This document shows, in pieces, positions 23,348 to 36,400 of a stretch of DNA of 64,000 nt; positions within the stretch are counted from its first letter, which is position 1, and each line of letters opens with the position of its first letter. The notes beneath the pieces are model-generated. The model made no database searches, was not told the origin of the DNA, and saw only the letters and a list, made by a program, of their open reading frames with translations. Source of the stretch: Diabrotica undecimpunctata (Eukaryota > Arthropoda > Insecta > Coleoptera > Chrysomelidae); contig NC_092812.1 in assembly GCF_040954645.1 (NCBI RefSeq), positions 4,278,001 through 4,342,000 of the forward strand, written 5' to 3'. Made by a program: the position numbers and the translations under genes.

Positions 23348-23399
23348 GTTGCCTGCCGGAGAAGTGTCAAAAACAAGGTACTTTGTTTGCTTATTTTCC

Positions 23400-23725
23400 T
23401 GGCTTATGACAGTGAAGTGAACGCTCAAATTTAAAATAAAATGCATTTATTTGGTCGCAGCGAGGCTCGGTGCTCGGCACCTGGTAGTGTCGATCGCAGA
23501 ATACTAAGGACGAGAATCGAAAAAATGCTAAGCTGGAATACTATGGTCCAAGTCCATGGACCGATACCTGGCTCTAGACGGGGCGCTACGCTTTGACGGT
23601 GAAAGCTGAAATTTTTAAAATAATGTATTTATTTTACGTGGCGATGATACTATGATACCATCCTATGGTCCGACCGATGGTCGGCGCCTCGTTATGAACG
23701 CACACTAAAACCTTGCCAGCGAATA
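23400..23725. repeat. Two diverged direct repeats, about 190 bp apart
   Basis: Around 23415 and 23600 the sequence repeats a 'gtgaa..gctgaaattt..aaaataatg.atttattt' phrase, then 'cgg(t/c)...cggc(a)cctgg/cgcctcg'. The stretch is less AT-rich than its neighbours. The rest up to 24220 shows nothing I can name. Confidence 0.45.
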
Positions 23726-24220
23726 GATCAGGTACTGAGTATGTCATTCGTTAAGAAGATGCCTTTAGTCTGCGTGGTCGTATTACTAAACCGTATTCAT
23801 TTTACAAATCCCCAATCATATGATTTTTAAAAATATATAACTTTTGAAACTGTTAGTGTAAGAATTTCTTAAAATTTAATCATTATATTACAATTAAACT
23901 AAACTCTAAAAAATAACACGATCAATAAATAACTTAACAATAACTATAACATAAATATAACACAATATATTAACTTAAAAATCAACACGATACAATTTGA
24001 ATTTAAAATGCTGGCAAGTTTGGATTTGTAACATGAGAATCTGTCTGACTTAAGGTAATAAATTATATTTAATAGCCTCTTGACGAATGAGACGGCGAAT
24101 ATCAACACGTGTTGTGACCATACGGTTACGATAGCAGAAAACCGGTTAATGTTAATAAACAACGAAAGTATGATTTTAAGAATAATACGATATGATTTTA
24201 TGAATAAAATTCAATCTTGG

Positions 24221-25523
24221 TTATTATTGGTCATTAAAGGTGTTCTGTGGTCTGTTTTTTTTTTAAGTGTCCTTTTTCACCAGCTTTTGACTGATCCTAC
24301 GTACAAGCGTGTGGTATAAACAATATTAAGTTACTATAAATGTTTAGAAGCTAAAAAGTCACCCCTTTTTCAAACTGTCTTTTAAATCGATTGCAATTTA
24401 CAAAATATCCAGTCACTGTTTGGATAAACAAATTGAATAACTTATAAACTATCTGGGTGATATTTAGTACACTTCATTAACTCATTAATTGCCATAATTC
24501 TAAGTAATTATATAATATGTCGTTATGCAAAAAACAAAGTTATTAACATTTATAAATTTAAATTGCTGCAAAATAACGTTTTTTTACAATTATATCAGTC
24601 AATTGTTTATGTTATTTAAATACTCATGTATTTTAATTTGAATACTCTAAAAATAACATAAGTTTTTATGGCCTACAACTTTTATTTGAACCATCTTACT
24701 CTAAAATATATAAGAAACGCTTTATAGACAAAAAACATTTTCTCACTTTTTATGTTAAAAAAAAAACACATCAAAACTAGCAGTACGTCTTTAAGGATTT
24801 CTCATCAGTTACCCTTTGTATGCTTTTAGAATCTTCAAATATCGGCGTAAGATTTTTCGGGATTTTTTCACAGTTTTTTACTTTAGACTGATCTACCCCA
24901 GTCAAGCAAAAAGCTGAAAACATCTTATACAGGTATTTAAACGTTATAAAAGTATATGAGGGGTACCTGATGACAATCATGTGGAGACGTACTGCTAATT
25001 TTGCTTTTTTTTATTTACCAATGGTAAAAAATGAAAAAAAAAAAAATTGTGTAAAAAACGATTCTTATGCATTTTAGAGAAAATTGGTTCAAATAAAAGT
25101 TATAGATCATAAAAAGTTCTTTAATATTAAGAGGTTCAAATTAAAATAAATAAAAAATTGACCGAGATGTTTTCAATAATGACATATAACATATCCACTG
25201 AAAATTGTAACTTTTACTTTTAAATTGAGCTAAATTTTAAACGGATCGACTAAACAACTTATAAGATCTATTATAACTACAACTGTTGTAAATCGCAATC
25301 GATTCTTTAATGCTTCGTTTTTACGGTATATTAAAAAAATCTCAAAATTTTATCAAATTTGTTATTAAAAAATAGTGTGAAGGAGGAATGACTTTTTACG
25401 TTATAATCATTTATAATAACTTTGACCTTTTTTATGTCATACACTTGTTAATAGGCTCAATAAAAAGCTAGTGAAAAAAAAAACACTTTTCAAGAAAACA
25501 GGAACCTTCTATGACCAATAGGA
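24221..25523. mobile_element. Foldback element with about 640-bp arms
   Basis: The two halves are diverged reverse complements meeting near 24875. Matching landmarks are tattggtcat at 24224 against atgaccaata at 25511, 'acaacttttatttgaacca' against its complement near 25090, and 'agcagtacgtct' at 24778 against 'agacgtactgct' near 24990. There is almost no spacer. No protein is encoded. A third arm lies at 26283-26930. Confidence 0.75.
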
Positions 25524-25639
25524 AACCAGATAGCATGTTTTTTTTCTTAAAACCATATTTCTATTGTTTATTAACATTAAAAGGTTAAACAAACAAATTG
25601 TAAAAGAAGATCTAAATTTTATGATCCAACTGATAGATG

Positions 25640-26143
25640 CATATCTTCTTCTTGATGTGCCTATCCGTTACGAATGTTGGCGATCATCATGACAATCTTT
25701 ATCTTATCTGCAGCAGCGCGGAAAAGCTGCACAGATGTTGTATTGAACCAGATTCTGAGGTTCTTTAACCAAGATGTTCTTCTTTTTCCTGGACGTCGTT
25801 TTCCAAATATTTTTCCTTGCAGGATAGCTTGAAGGAGAGCATATCTGGATTCACTTCGCATAATATGTCTGAAGAATTGTAACTTTCGAGATTTGATGGT
25901 GGTCAGTACCTCTCGGTTCTTATTCATTCTTCTGAGGACCTCCTCATTTGTGACTCGGTCAGTCCACGGGATCTTAAGCATTCTCCGATATGGCCACATC
26001 TCAAATGCTTCCAGTTTTCTGCACATATCTTCGTTCAAGGTCCACGATTCAACACCATAAAAAAGGACATAGAAGAAGTAGCATCGCAGCATTCTTACTT
26101 TTATATCAAGAAAGAGGTTGAGACTCTTGAAGAAGGCCCCCAT
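25640..26143 (-). pseudogene. LINE RT C-terminal domain (endonuclease-RT family common in insects)
   Basis: The 160-residue frame includes LEAFEMWPYRRMLKIPWTDR, VTNEEVLRRMNKNREVLTTI, KLQFFRHIMRSESRYALLQ and LQGKIFGKRRPGKRRTSWLKN. It ends in MMIANIRNG. This is the conserved C-terminus of a LINE family found in very high copy in insects. The 3' end carries the usual 'cttcttcttgatgtgcctat' phrase on the plus strand. The catalytic RT is absent, so this is a 5'-truncated copy. It sits between two foldback arms. Confidence 0.75.
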
Positions 26144-26282
26144 CCGATTGAAGGTGGGGGCTATAGGTGCGTATAGAGTGTAGAAATAAAAAGTTATAAC
26201 CCGTTAAAATGATGGTAATCGAAAAATACTGCCACGGAAATGTGAAGGTGAGAACTGCTGCAATATATCATCAGCTTGTTAC

Positions 26283-26930
26283 TTGTTATTGGTCGTAAAA
26301 GGTTTTTTTTTTGGAAAATGTGTGTTTTTTCACCAGATTTTCATTAAACCTACTTTTAACGGTGTGACATAAAAAATATCAAATTTATTATAAATGTTTA
26401 GAAGTTAGTTAGCTATTTTCAAACTATTTTTTAATAACAAATTTAATAAAATATAGTTTTTTTAATAAACCTTATAAATGAATCCATACAGAATCGATTG
26501 CAATTTATAAAATACCTTTAGAGTGACTGTTTGGGAAAGTACAGTTGTGTAAATAATCGCTCTTCGGAATAAAAACTTATAAACTGTTTGATCTGTTTGA
26601 AGTTACGGATACTTTAATAATTTATTAACTGCCATAATTATTAAAATTTATAAGTTACTAATAAAATAATTATGTTTTCAAAATAAACCTGAATAAACTT
26701 TTTATGATCTACAACTTTTATTTGAAACATTTTTCTCTAAACTGTATAATAAACTTTTTATAGGCCAAAAATTTTGTTCTTCATATTTTAGGATTGTTAA
26801 AAAATACAACACAAAATCAGCTGTACGTCTTCACGTATTTTCCATCAGTTACCCCTCATATATCTTTTAGAAACTTCAAATATCTGTATAAGCTTTTTTC
26901 AGCTTTTTTGCTTTGTTGGCTGGGCTATAA
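26283..26930. mobile_element. Single arm of the foldback family
   Basis: From 'ttattggtcgtaaaaggt' to 'ttgctttgttggctgggc' this follows the left arm of 24221-25523 in order, including 'acaacttttatttgaaaca', 'gtacgtctt' and 'cagcttttttgctt'. The opposite arm is missing; it is a solo arm or a half-deleted element. Confidence 0.65.
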
Positions 26931-27204
26931 TGGATATTGGAATTTAAGTATTAATATTTTTGTGACCTACCAGATTGTCTTCACGTTTATCGATAAGTTC
27001 ATTTACATACTTGTTTATTATTTTTTGTACTAGTACTGTGAATGTTGTCCAAATCTGTCAGGTGGCTGTGGTGGAATGTTGATATTACGTTCCTATCACC
27101 CATTATTATTTTAATATTATAATACCGGTATTTGTTACAACTCGAGTATCAGCTTCTCTTTGTTTGAACGAACTCGAACTGATGATTGGGTTTAAAACCA
27201 AGTA

Positions 27205-27217
27205 TAATTATTGAGTC
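27205..27217 (+). repeat. Left target-site duplication of LINE-B
   Basis: The 13-mer ataattattgagt occurs here and at 31387-31399, exactly bracketing the LINE-B copy. Confidence 0.8.
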
Positions 27218-27543
27218 ACAGGACAACGTGGCATTACATAGACAACAAAGTGTTTTAATTTTCGCCTGCATTTTACCCGATTATCCTACCTAATGCAAGA
27301 ATAATATAAGTAAAAACGGTACATTAATAGTATAAAATACTAAAAGGACAAATAAAAGTGAGGTATCAGCTAACAGATAAGTTTATAAACACGGGCGAAC
27401 GCTGGCCAAATTTCGAGAGGTGTTGCCTGAATTAAAAAAAAAAGAAGTAACCTGCCGAAAACAAAAGCAATTTTGGTGCGTGGAGAATTGGGCATACTTT
27501 TAAGTGTCTGAAACGAGTGTGCTTAGTTAACACTACGTACAAA

Positions 27544-28217
27544 ATGGCTGACAACGAGTATAGTGTGGAGGATAAGACAAGAAAAAGAGAAGATGAATGG
27601 GAAGATGAGGCAGACGATAGTAGAAGTAAAAAAATACATAGGTCACCTGGGACTGATAGGCAACTAGAAAAAATATTTGAGAGCCTAAATATTATCACAA
27701 TGGAAATAAGGGAACTAAGAGAAGAGCAAAAAGAGTACAGAGCGAAAATGAGGGAACTCAGACAAGAAAATGAAAAGCTGAAACAGGAAAACAGAGAAAC
27801 CCAACAAAAAGTGGAAGAATTGGAAAATAAAATAGACAGAATGGAAAAGGACAAAAGACGAAATAATATTATACTGCAAGGAGTAGAAATGGATACCTAT
27901 GACCAAAATATAATAAAAGATAACTTCCAAGATTTTTTATGCAATGCACTAAAAGTTGAGACAAAAATAAAAAGCGCAAGAAACATTGGAAGTAAATCCT
28001 GGTTGATTGAGCTCGAAAATGCAACGGATAAAGAAGAAATTATCAAAAATTGAAAGACATTAAGGGAAAAGAAATATACATTAATGATGACATAGACAAA
28101 AATGAACGGATGATACAGGGTAAAATCAAAACGAAGGTAAAAGAAGCTAAATTGGAAGGAAAAAACGTCAAGGTAGGATTTTAAAAAATTAAAATTAATG
28201 AGGAGGTATGGACATGT
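27544..28217 (+). pseudogene. LINE-B ORF1: coiled coil plus RRM-like domain, one frameshift
   Basis: From the ATG at 27544 the protein begins with a charged stretch (about residues 1-50). A long coiled coil follows (about 55-115: REEQKEYRAKMRELRQENEK and similar). Then comes an RRM-like domain beginning RRNNIILQGVEMDTYDQN. The frame shifts in an A-run near 28050, and the remainder (GKEIYINDDIDKNERMIQ, then KNVKVGF) follows in another frame. The layout equals L1-type ORF1 proteins, which trimerise through the coiled coil and bind element RNA. It is non-functional in this copy because of the shift. Confidence 0.8.
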
Positions 28218-28339
28218 AATAAACATCAGCAACAACTCGTAAAAATAGAAAACCAAAACAGAAGCCAAAAAAACTAAATGACGTAAATGAAACGGTAGTA
28301 ATAACGGCAATGGACAAGGAGACGATTGGGATTAAAAAC

Positions 28340-31225
28340 AAGAAAATGAAAACTAATTTGGGAACATGAAACGTAAGAGGCACTTATGAAACGGGAAAAC
28401 TTAAAGAATTAATTAGAGAAACAAAAAAATATAAAATGGATATATTAGCTTTACAAGAAACAAAACAATTAGACACAGAAATAGATGATATAGTATTTTT
28501 TAAAAGTGGGGGGACTAACAGATTGCTAGGAACAGGCTTCATCATACAGAAAAGATGGAAAACCAGAGTGATATATTTCAAGCCGATATCAGATAGAATG
28601 TGCACAATCAGGTTAAAAGGGAATCAACGAAACATAAGCATAATAAATGTACATGCACCAATAGAAGACGCCACCAAAGAAGACAAAGTTGCATACTATG
28701 AGCAACTAGAGAGAGAATATGACAGACTACCAGCATTTAATATCAAAATAGTAATGGAAGACTGCAATAATAAAGTGTAAAAAGAGAATATATATGAAAA
28801 TATAACATGAAAATACAGAAAACACGATGTATCAAATGATAATGGTCAAAGAATTATAGGTTTTGCAACAGAAAGACAAATGGTAATAAAAAGCACACAC
28901 CAACGCAGAAAAGATATACATAAATTAACTAGAATTTTCCCGGACAAGAGAACAATAAATCAAATAGACCACATATTAATAAAGAAGAAACGTGACCATA
29001 ATATAATAAATATAAAAAGCATGAGAGGAGCGGAATGTGACTCAGATCACTTTTTGGTAAGAGCAAGTTATAAAATGAATGCTAATATAAAGAAAGACAA
29101 TCAAAGGGACAAAGAAATCAAAAAACAATTCAACACAGCAATATTAAAGATAAAACGACACAGAAGAAGTACGAACAACGAATCACCAGCAAACTAAACG
29201 AAGAACCAGAAACACTAGACCCGGAAGAAAAGTGGGAAAGCATAAAAGAAGCAGTTTTAAACACCAGTAAAGAAACATTAATTAAAAGTAGTCAAAAACA
29301 AAAAGCAAAAGAATGGTATGAGAAGAAATGTCAAAAAATAGCAAAAGAAATTAGAAAAATAAGAATAAAAAGCTTAAGAAATAATAGTGACATTAGCATA
29401 CAAGAATATAGAGAATTGAGGAGAATTATGAAGATAACATGCAGAAATAAAAAAAGAAAATACAATGAAGAAAAACTAAAAGTAATAGAGAAAAAATTCC
29501 AAAATAAGGAAATAAGATCCTTTTACCAGGAAACAAGAAAAACGGAAAGGGAATATCAGAAACATAACCCATATATGAAAAATGAGGAAGGAATATTAAT
29601 AATTGAACCTGGGGAAATAATGAGAAATTGGCAAACTTACTTTACACAACTTCTAAACAAGAACGAAGAAGAAAAGGAAACAATCCAGGAAATTGAAGAT
29701 GATCATATAGTAATAGAAACGAGGAAAGAAATAGAAAATGAAATAAGAAGACTAAAAAGCAATAAAAGCCCAGAAATAACAGAAATATCGACGGAAATGA
29801 TAAAGGAAGGAGGAAAAATACTACACAATGAGATATATAGCCTGATAAAAAGTATATGGGAACCAGAAAGAATGCCAGGAGAATGGGCCAGGGCAAGGAT
29901 ATGCCCTATACATAAAAAAGGTGACAAAATGAGATGTGAAAATAGAGGTATCGCGTTGCTAGAAGTCGTGTACAAAATATTGACAAACATCATAAGAAAA
30001 AAGCTGAGTCAATACACGGAAAAGATATTGGTCAAATATCAGGCAGGATTCAGAAATAATAGGTCGACCACAGACCAAATATTTGCAATAAAAAAATCCA
30101 GACTACGTGCTACGAACAGAAAATAGCAGTATACGTCCTGTTCGTCGACTTTAAACAGGCCTACGATACGGTAAAGCAGCAACAGATGTACGCACTAATG
30201 AAAGAAATAGGCCTACCAAGTAAAATCGTCAGGATGGTAAAGATGACTATGGATAACTCCACAAACGAAATAGCATGAAAGGGACATAAATCAAATAATT
30301 TTGAAACAAAGGAAGGATTAAGACAAGGAGACCACTATCAACGACTCTTTTTAATGTAATACTGGAAGGAATAATAAGAAAAAGTAAAAGAAGCACACAG
30401 GAAACGATTTTTAAAAATGGCCATCAATGTATAGCAGTCGCAAATGATCTAACACTATTAACAACAAGTGAGAAAGAGTTAAAAAAATTAATAAGCAATA
30501 TAATAAAAGAAGCAAAAATTTTTGGTCATCTCATAAATGAGGAAAAACAAAATACATGATAATGGAAGAAACAGATAAAGAAAAAGAAGACAATTCCACA
30601 ATGGAGGTAGAAGTAGAAAATTCATGCGCTAAAAAAATTTCACAATTTACTTACCTGGGTGTAAAAGTAAATGAAAAGGGACATGGGGAAGGGGAGATAA
30701 AAGCAAGAATAGCAAAAGCAAACAAAAAGTATGGAGCATTGTGTCCATTAATGAAATCCAAATATGTCTAAAGAAAAACAAAAATAAGAATCTACAAAAC
30801 AGTTATCAGACCTACAGCTACATATGCAGGTGAAACATGGGTACTTAAAAAATCAGAAATAGACATTTAGAAAGATCGGAGAGTAAAATACAACGAGCAG
30901 TATATGGTGGCGTGAAAATAGATGGAGAATGGAGAAGAAGAAATAATAAGGAACTTGAAGAACTATATAATGAACCAAAAATAGCGACGGCAATCACAGC
31001 ACAGAGAATCCGATACTTAGGACACATCAAAAGAATGGGAAAAGCGAGAATGCCAAAAATGGTTCTATTACGTAAACCAATACAAAAAAGAAGAATAGGA
31101 AGTCTAAGAAGGAGATGGAAGGACAGCGTATATGAAGACTTAAAAAAATAATATTGTAAACTGGAAAGAAAAAGCTTTGGACAGAAAACAATGGAAGGAA
31201 GTGGTGAAGAAATGTATAAAAAGAC
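28340..31225 (+). pseudogene. LINE-B ORF2: endonuclease and reverse transcriptase, multiple breaks
   Basis: The endonuclease opens near 28350 with the usual W-N-V-R-G start, but its Trp codon is TGA; LALQETKQ and ISIINVHAP follow to about 28780. The endonuclease end (AECDSDHFLVRASY, about 29025) lies in a later piece. RT blocks are in 29416-30126: LKSNKSPEITEISTEMIK, ARICPIHKKGDKMRCENRG and YQAGFRNNRSTTDQIFAIKK. The catalytic block appears as FANDLTLL-like sequence near 30440, where the motif is lost. The thumb and C-terminus (KISQFTYLGVKVNEKGHGEG, RIRYLGHIKRMGKARMPKMV) close it at about 31150. At least six breaks make it inactive. Confidence 0.75.
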
Positions 31226-31386
31226 TATAAGGAATATTAAGTTTTTTATATAAACCTATGTAATATTGTATATATTATATTAGTATAGGATATAGCGTTA
31301 TATATAATATGTAATAGTAATTGTAAGGAAAAATTAAATCTTTCAGCCCTAGGCCTTCAAGGCATGTTGAGCTTAATAAATAAATA

Positions 31387-31399
31387 ATAATTATTGAGT
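31387..31399 (+). repeat. Right target-site duplication of LINE-B
   Basis: This is identical to 27205-27217. Confidence 0.8.
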
Positions 31400-31937
31400 T
31401 TCGCCTCAAAGGGGTAGATATTATTTGACAATCTTTGGTTTAAAATTCCAAGAAAATATATTTGGCAATGTCCGGCAACTTTTCCCAAAGGAGCAGATTT
31501 TTTGTAGTATTTAGAACATAGTTCAGCTAATATACGCATAAAAGAAACTATATTCTTTATTTTTACAGCCTAATAGGTGTTTTACTGTAAGAATTTGGTG
31601 TTGTGTAAAGTATTCGAGTTATTTATTATTATTGAAGGTTTTTTAATAGCAAAACAAATAGCAAAAGTAGCAACTTTTTCGTTATGCTTTGTTATTACGT
31701 ATTTAGTGTTTTGAGTTATAAAAGTCACATCCTAAAATTTGTTTTTTTTACATTTTTAGAATAATACCCCAGAATATGAATAATGGTTGTTTTTTGTAAA
31801 ACTTAGAGGTAGCTGGTTAAATAAAATTAAAATAATAACGAAAAAAATAATGCCATAATTCTGGAAAATAAAATCTTCCTAGTATAACTAGAGATTAAAC
31901 AAGAAAAAAAGCTACAAAGAAAGGTACAAAATACAAA
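31400..31937. other. AT-rich stretch without a gene
   Basis: I see no supported feature between LINE-B and the (TA)n array that hosts the LTR element. Confidence 0.4.
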
Positions 31938-31938
31938 A

Positions 31939-31940
<2 letters not shown>

Positions 31941-32011
<71 letters not shown>
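31941..32011. repeat. (TA)n array, left part, at the LTR element edge
   Basis: The TA run stops at 'ttat' directly before the left LTR. A similar run begins directly after the right LTR at 40187, so the LTR element appears to have split one array. Confidence 0.93.
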
Positions 32012-32014
<3 letters not shown>

Positions 32015-33419
32015 GATATTTAAAGTCTTGGTGCGCCAAGCAATAATTAGCTAATTAATTTTTTTGATTAATTAAAATTATTTAAATGATATGATTATGA
32101 CTCTATCACAATTTTTAATTCTTTTATCTCAGGGTTAAATTCGTGCTTCAATATCTATGCTATTACATGTGAAAGGTAAGGTCCAGAGAATACCGGAATA
32201 ATAAAAAAAACACATATGATCTAACACTATATATTGAAATAAAAATAATGAAATAATTCACACTCAAAAGTTTTCAATAAACAAATCTCATATAAGGATT
32301 CTCAAAATTTTGTTCTCCGTACGTGAACAATCAAAATTTATGGTACAAACAATATTAATTGAAAACTCAAAATCCCAAACTATTCTAACTCTCCTAATCA
32401 AAATATTTATATCCTTTCTAAATTACGAGTAAAAATTGTGTTATCAATAAAAGAAAAAAAAACTGCAGAAAACAAAAATATCTCTCTCTGATGATGAGTG
32501 GTCCAAATCCTTGTTCCTTGTAGACTGTATTATCTCCTCTCAACCGCTCCCTATGTAATCAGCAATCTTACAACAGATTGTTGCAAGTATATCGTCCTTA
32601 ATGATCTCCTTCAAAAGCAAAAATCATTCAAATTATGATAGCCTTTCTCCTCTCGATAAACTGAATCTCTCGTTGGCCCGAGTGAAAAATGACTCTTGGG
32701 ATATCTTCTCTTTACGATAAACTGAATCTCTCGTTGGCCTGAACAGTGACTCTTGGAATATAAGTAGGAAAATATGACTTACAATATTTTGCTGCTTCAG
32801 CCTCTGTCAGATACACTAACTCCACAAAAACTCACTAACATTCAACACTACTGCTTGCTACTTCTTTAGAACCACCAGAGAACAATCACTGTTCCTCTTA
32901 CAGACTTGGAAAATCAACTGACTATATCTTTTCTCTCTCCTCAATCTCGCTAAACTTTTTCCTACATACTTATCCCGCCTCTTTCAATCTCCGCCAATCA
33001 CAACTCGTCACAATTCCCCCATTTTTTCATTTCGATAACAAACAAATTTTTACCTATACTTATAAATTTCCTAAAACTTATTTACAAATAATATTTTTCT
33101 ATAATTCTTAAAAACTAACAAAAACCACTTTCTATAATCCCTTCTATTGTCTTTAATCACTGCATTAATGTATTTTGAAAAACCCCGTTCAATTGTCTGT
33201 GGCTTTCACTTAAACTTATGCGGGTCACTCAAGTATAACAAAGAAATAAATGCAAAGCTTACACTTTGTTTAGTACAGGAAATCCAAGGATTTAATAACT
33301 TTCCTTCTCCGAAATGTTTGTTGGATATTATCCTACTTATCTGAATTATTTTAATGTTTTTGAACTTTGAAATATTTTTAAACAAACCAATCTTTTTCTC
33401 GATTTTACATATCATAACA
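32012..33419 (-). repeat. 3' LTR (left copy)
   Basis: On the plus strand it begins tgtgatatttaaag and ends catatcataaca, giving TG...CA ends in either orientation. It is 1408 bp and matches 38779-40186 at every position I compared. It has no coding frame of its own. Confidence 0.95.
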
Positions 33420-33436
33420 AATCCCCGCCATTTGAT
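33420..33436 (-). promoter_or_regulatory. Polypurine tract
   Basis: Directly inside the 3' LTR the minus strand reads AAATGGCGGGGATT, a purine-rich run in the place where plus-strand DNA synthesis is primed in LTR elements. Confidence 0.7.
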
Positions 33437-33499
33437 CTGCCGAAAACTCTTTGTTAAATTTTAAAAATGACAAAAGTTTTCTAGGATCAAATTATTTCA

Positions 33500-36400
33500 C
33501 TATGTTATTAAAATCTGTTCATGATATTGATAGATGTCGTGAATGTTAAAAATACCCCGTATATTTCCTGTCTCTATGTGCGCTAATTCATAACTATTTA
33601 CCCCATTTTCCGTATTGACCCTATATGGACCTTCAAATATCGGCATCAATTTAGCACAAATACCATTTTGTAAATTCGACACCCTCAGTGACTTCACTAA
33701 GACTTTATCTCCTTTCTGGAATTTGATCGGCCTTCTTCTTCGGGTTCTCTCTTGTCTTTGGAGATATTTCTCTCCACTTCGTCTCAATCTTCTTTGAACC
33801 AATTCGATCACTTCTTCGTATTGTTTGGGGGCGGTGTCTTCCCACGGTCTTGTAGGCATTGTTCCTTTCATTATATATAAAGGCGTCTCTTTGGTAACCG
33901 TATTTGGAGCACAATTCAAATAGGTCTCGATCTCAAACACTTTTCTGTCCCAATGTCGATGATGTTCTTCCGCGGCAATTTGTAGAAATTTTGTGACTTC
34001 TTGTATAAAACGCTCCGATGGGTTGCTCTGTGGATGACGGATGCTTATAAATTTTGTATCGATGCCTCTCTCTCTTAATTCCCTTTTAAAACGTTCGTTC
34101 CTAAAATATGTCGCATTGTCCAATAAAATATTGTCTGGTCTTCCCACCGTTTCTATAAAATTGTCTATCTTCCTAAGTATTTCAATTCCTTTTGTGGTTC
34201 TGCATGCGTACAATTTAACATATTTTGAGAAAAGATCCACCATAACTAATATGTGTTTATTCCTTTGAGTTGTTGGTATCAAATCGCTCAACATATCAAT
34301 AGCAACAATATCCAGTTTCTTCCGAGCTACGACGTTTTTTGTGACGTTTTCATTTTTAAAGTTCCTACTTTTACACTTTTGGCATGTCACACAATTTCGA
34401 GTCACTTCCTTGGCTATTGTATAGTCCTGTCGACAAATGTAGTTCTCCCTGAACATAAGCCACACCTTTCTACTTCCAATATGTCCGTTGTCACAGTGTA
34501 ACTTTAAAAAAACTTCTTTTGCCATTTGCTCCGTGATCACATAGAGTTCTTTACCATCGACCCTCTTAAAATATAGGTTATTTTCTTGTTCAGCCCTTTG
34601 CTTTTCTTTTTCATTCAATTCTTCCTGATTTTCCCTGATTTTGGCCAACGAAAATAATCCTGCTTCTTCTCTCATTATGTTCATGCCTACGTGGAGAGTT
34701 TTGTGATCCTCTTTGCGGAATTGTTCATCTCTCGTCAACGCATCAGCCAAAATATTGTCCGTTCCTTTGATATATTTAAATTCAAAATCATATTCTTGGA
34801 GTAAAAGAATGCCCCTATGAATTCTATTATTTACCAACCTATTTTTCATTATGTGTATCAACGCTGCGTGGTCCGTTTCAATGGTGAATCTTGCCCCAAG
34901 TAGGTAAAAACGTAATTTGTTTACACAAAATAACACACTGGCAAACTCTAATTCAGTAACGCTGTATTTTCTCTCATACGTTTTGGTTACACGGGAAACA
35001 AAACATATTGGCACCTCTATATCGTCTTGTATCTGTGATAACACCCCTGCAAATTTTTTTATGGAAGCATCGGTCCTGAGAATGAAAGGTTGCTCATATC
35101 TTGGGTGGTGCACTCTTACAGCTGTGGAAAACGCTCCTTTTAAATTTTTGAAAGCGATTTCTTATTCCGTTCCCCATTTCCATCTGACATTTTTCTTAAG
35201 TAATGCTATTAGCGGTATTTCTTTTGTACTGAGGTCTGGTATCAGCTTTTTGAAATAGTTTACCATTCCTAAAAATCCCCGCAAAGTTTTTAAATTGGTT
35301 GGCCTAGGGTAGTTGTTTATGACTTCGATTCTATCTTCTGCAAGACTAATCCCTTTTGTGTCTAATTTGAATCCTAAATACAATACCTCTTTTTGGAAAA
35401 ACTGACACTTTTGAATATTTAATTTTAATCCGGCTTGATCAAGTTCTTCGAGAACAGTATGAATATGTCGTAGATGGCTTGTTATATCCGGTGAGAAAAT
35501 TAATAAATCATCTATGTAATGTACAACAAATTCTCCATGCCTATTTAAAATTGTGTGTAATGCGCGAACCAAAGCAGCGCATGCACTTTGTAGTCCAAAT
35601 GGTACTACCCTAAATCGGTACACCACTCCGTCGATAGAAAAAGCGGTATAATTTCGACACTTTTCTGCCAAAGGTATTAACCAAAAACTGTGTTTCAAAT
35701 CGATTTTGGAGAAAATGTGTGATCCTGTGATTCGTCCAAAAATGGCTTCTATGTTCAAAGGCGCTTCGTATTGCGCGATTGTGTGCGAATTAATGTTTCT
35801 TGCATCTAAACATAATCGCAAATCACCATTTGATTTTTTTACGCATACTATCGGGTTGATATATGGAGAGTCACATCTTTCGATCACCTTGTCTTTGATC
35901 ATATTTTCAATTTCCTGTCCGACGCGTTGCCTGTATTTATACGGGATTGGATATGTTTTCGATTTAAAATTTTACAAGTTTTTAACTTTAAAAGAATGTT
36001 CATAATTTTTAGCCACTCGGCTTTCTTCATTAATAAGATCTCCATAATTTTCTAAAATCTTCTCTATTTCCTTCTCCATGTTTTCTCCACATATTATTTT
36101 TCTTTCATCCTCAGTTTGTTCACATGTGTTCACTGTCCGTATTACTTCTTCACAAAATTCTGGATTCTCGTCCATAATTGCCATTTCTTCTCTGTCCTCT
36201 TCCGTTATTTCTTCTTCTATTTTTTCTTTATCTTTAATTTCTATCTGGTATTCCGAGCACCATGTTTCGGCTCCTTCCATTTTTCTGCTTATAACTTCTT
36301 TCTTTTCCTGCTTTCTTTTCGAACTCTTCTTCTTTTTTTTTATTCTCTTTTCCTCTTCGGATTGATTTTTTTCTTGAGCTTTCGATTTATCCTCTACCGT

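Larger units (their letters stand above)
27218..31386 (+). mobile_element. LINE-B: full-length non-LTR retrotransposon
   Basis: The 4.17-kb element starts 'cacaggacaacgtgg' right after a 13-bp target duplication and ends 'gcttaataaataaataataa' right before the second copy. It has a 326-bp leader, ORF1, ORF2 and about 150 bp of 3' untranslated region. The A-rich coding strand resembles LINE-A but is a different family. It is complete in structure yet inactivated by point changes and small indels. Confidence 0.85.

Noticed and set aside
33147..33344. 65-codon frame found twice, in both LTRs
   Set aside because: It is duplicated only because the LTRs are; no motif, and it is antisense to the element's coding direction.
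33420..33500. Possible envelope gene after pol
   Set aside because: Only about 80 bp separate the pol stop from the 3' LTR, so there is no room for one.
35162..35974. A variant genetic code reading UAA as glutamine
   Set aside because: The window is insect-like nuclear DNA and many frames (Jockey ORF1, RTE ORF2, gag) end normally at stops including UAA; the pattern is reported only as UAA-only breaks.
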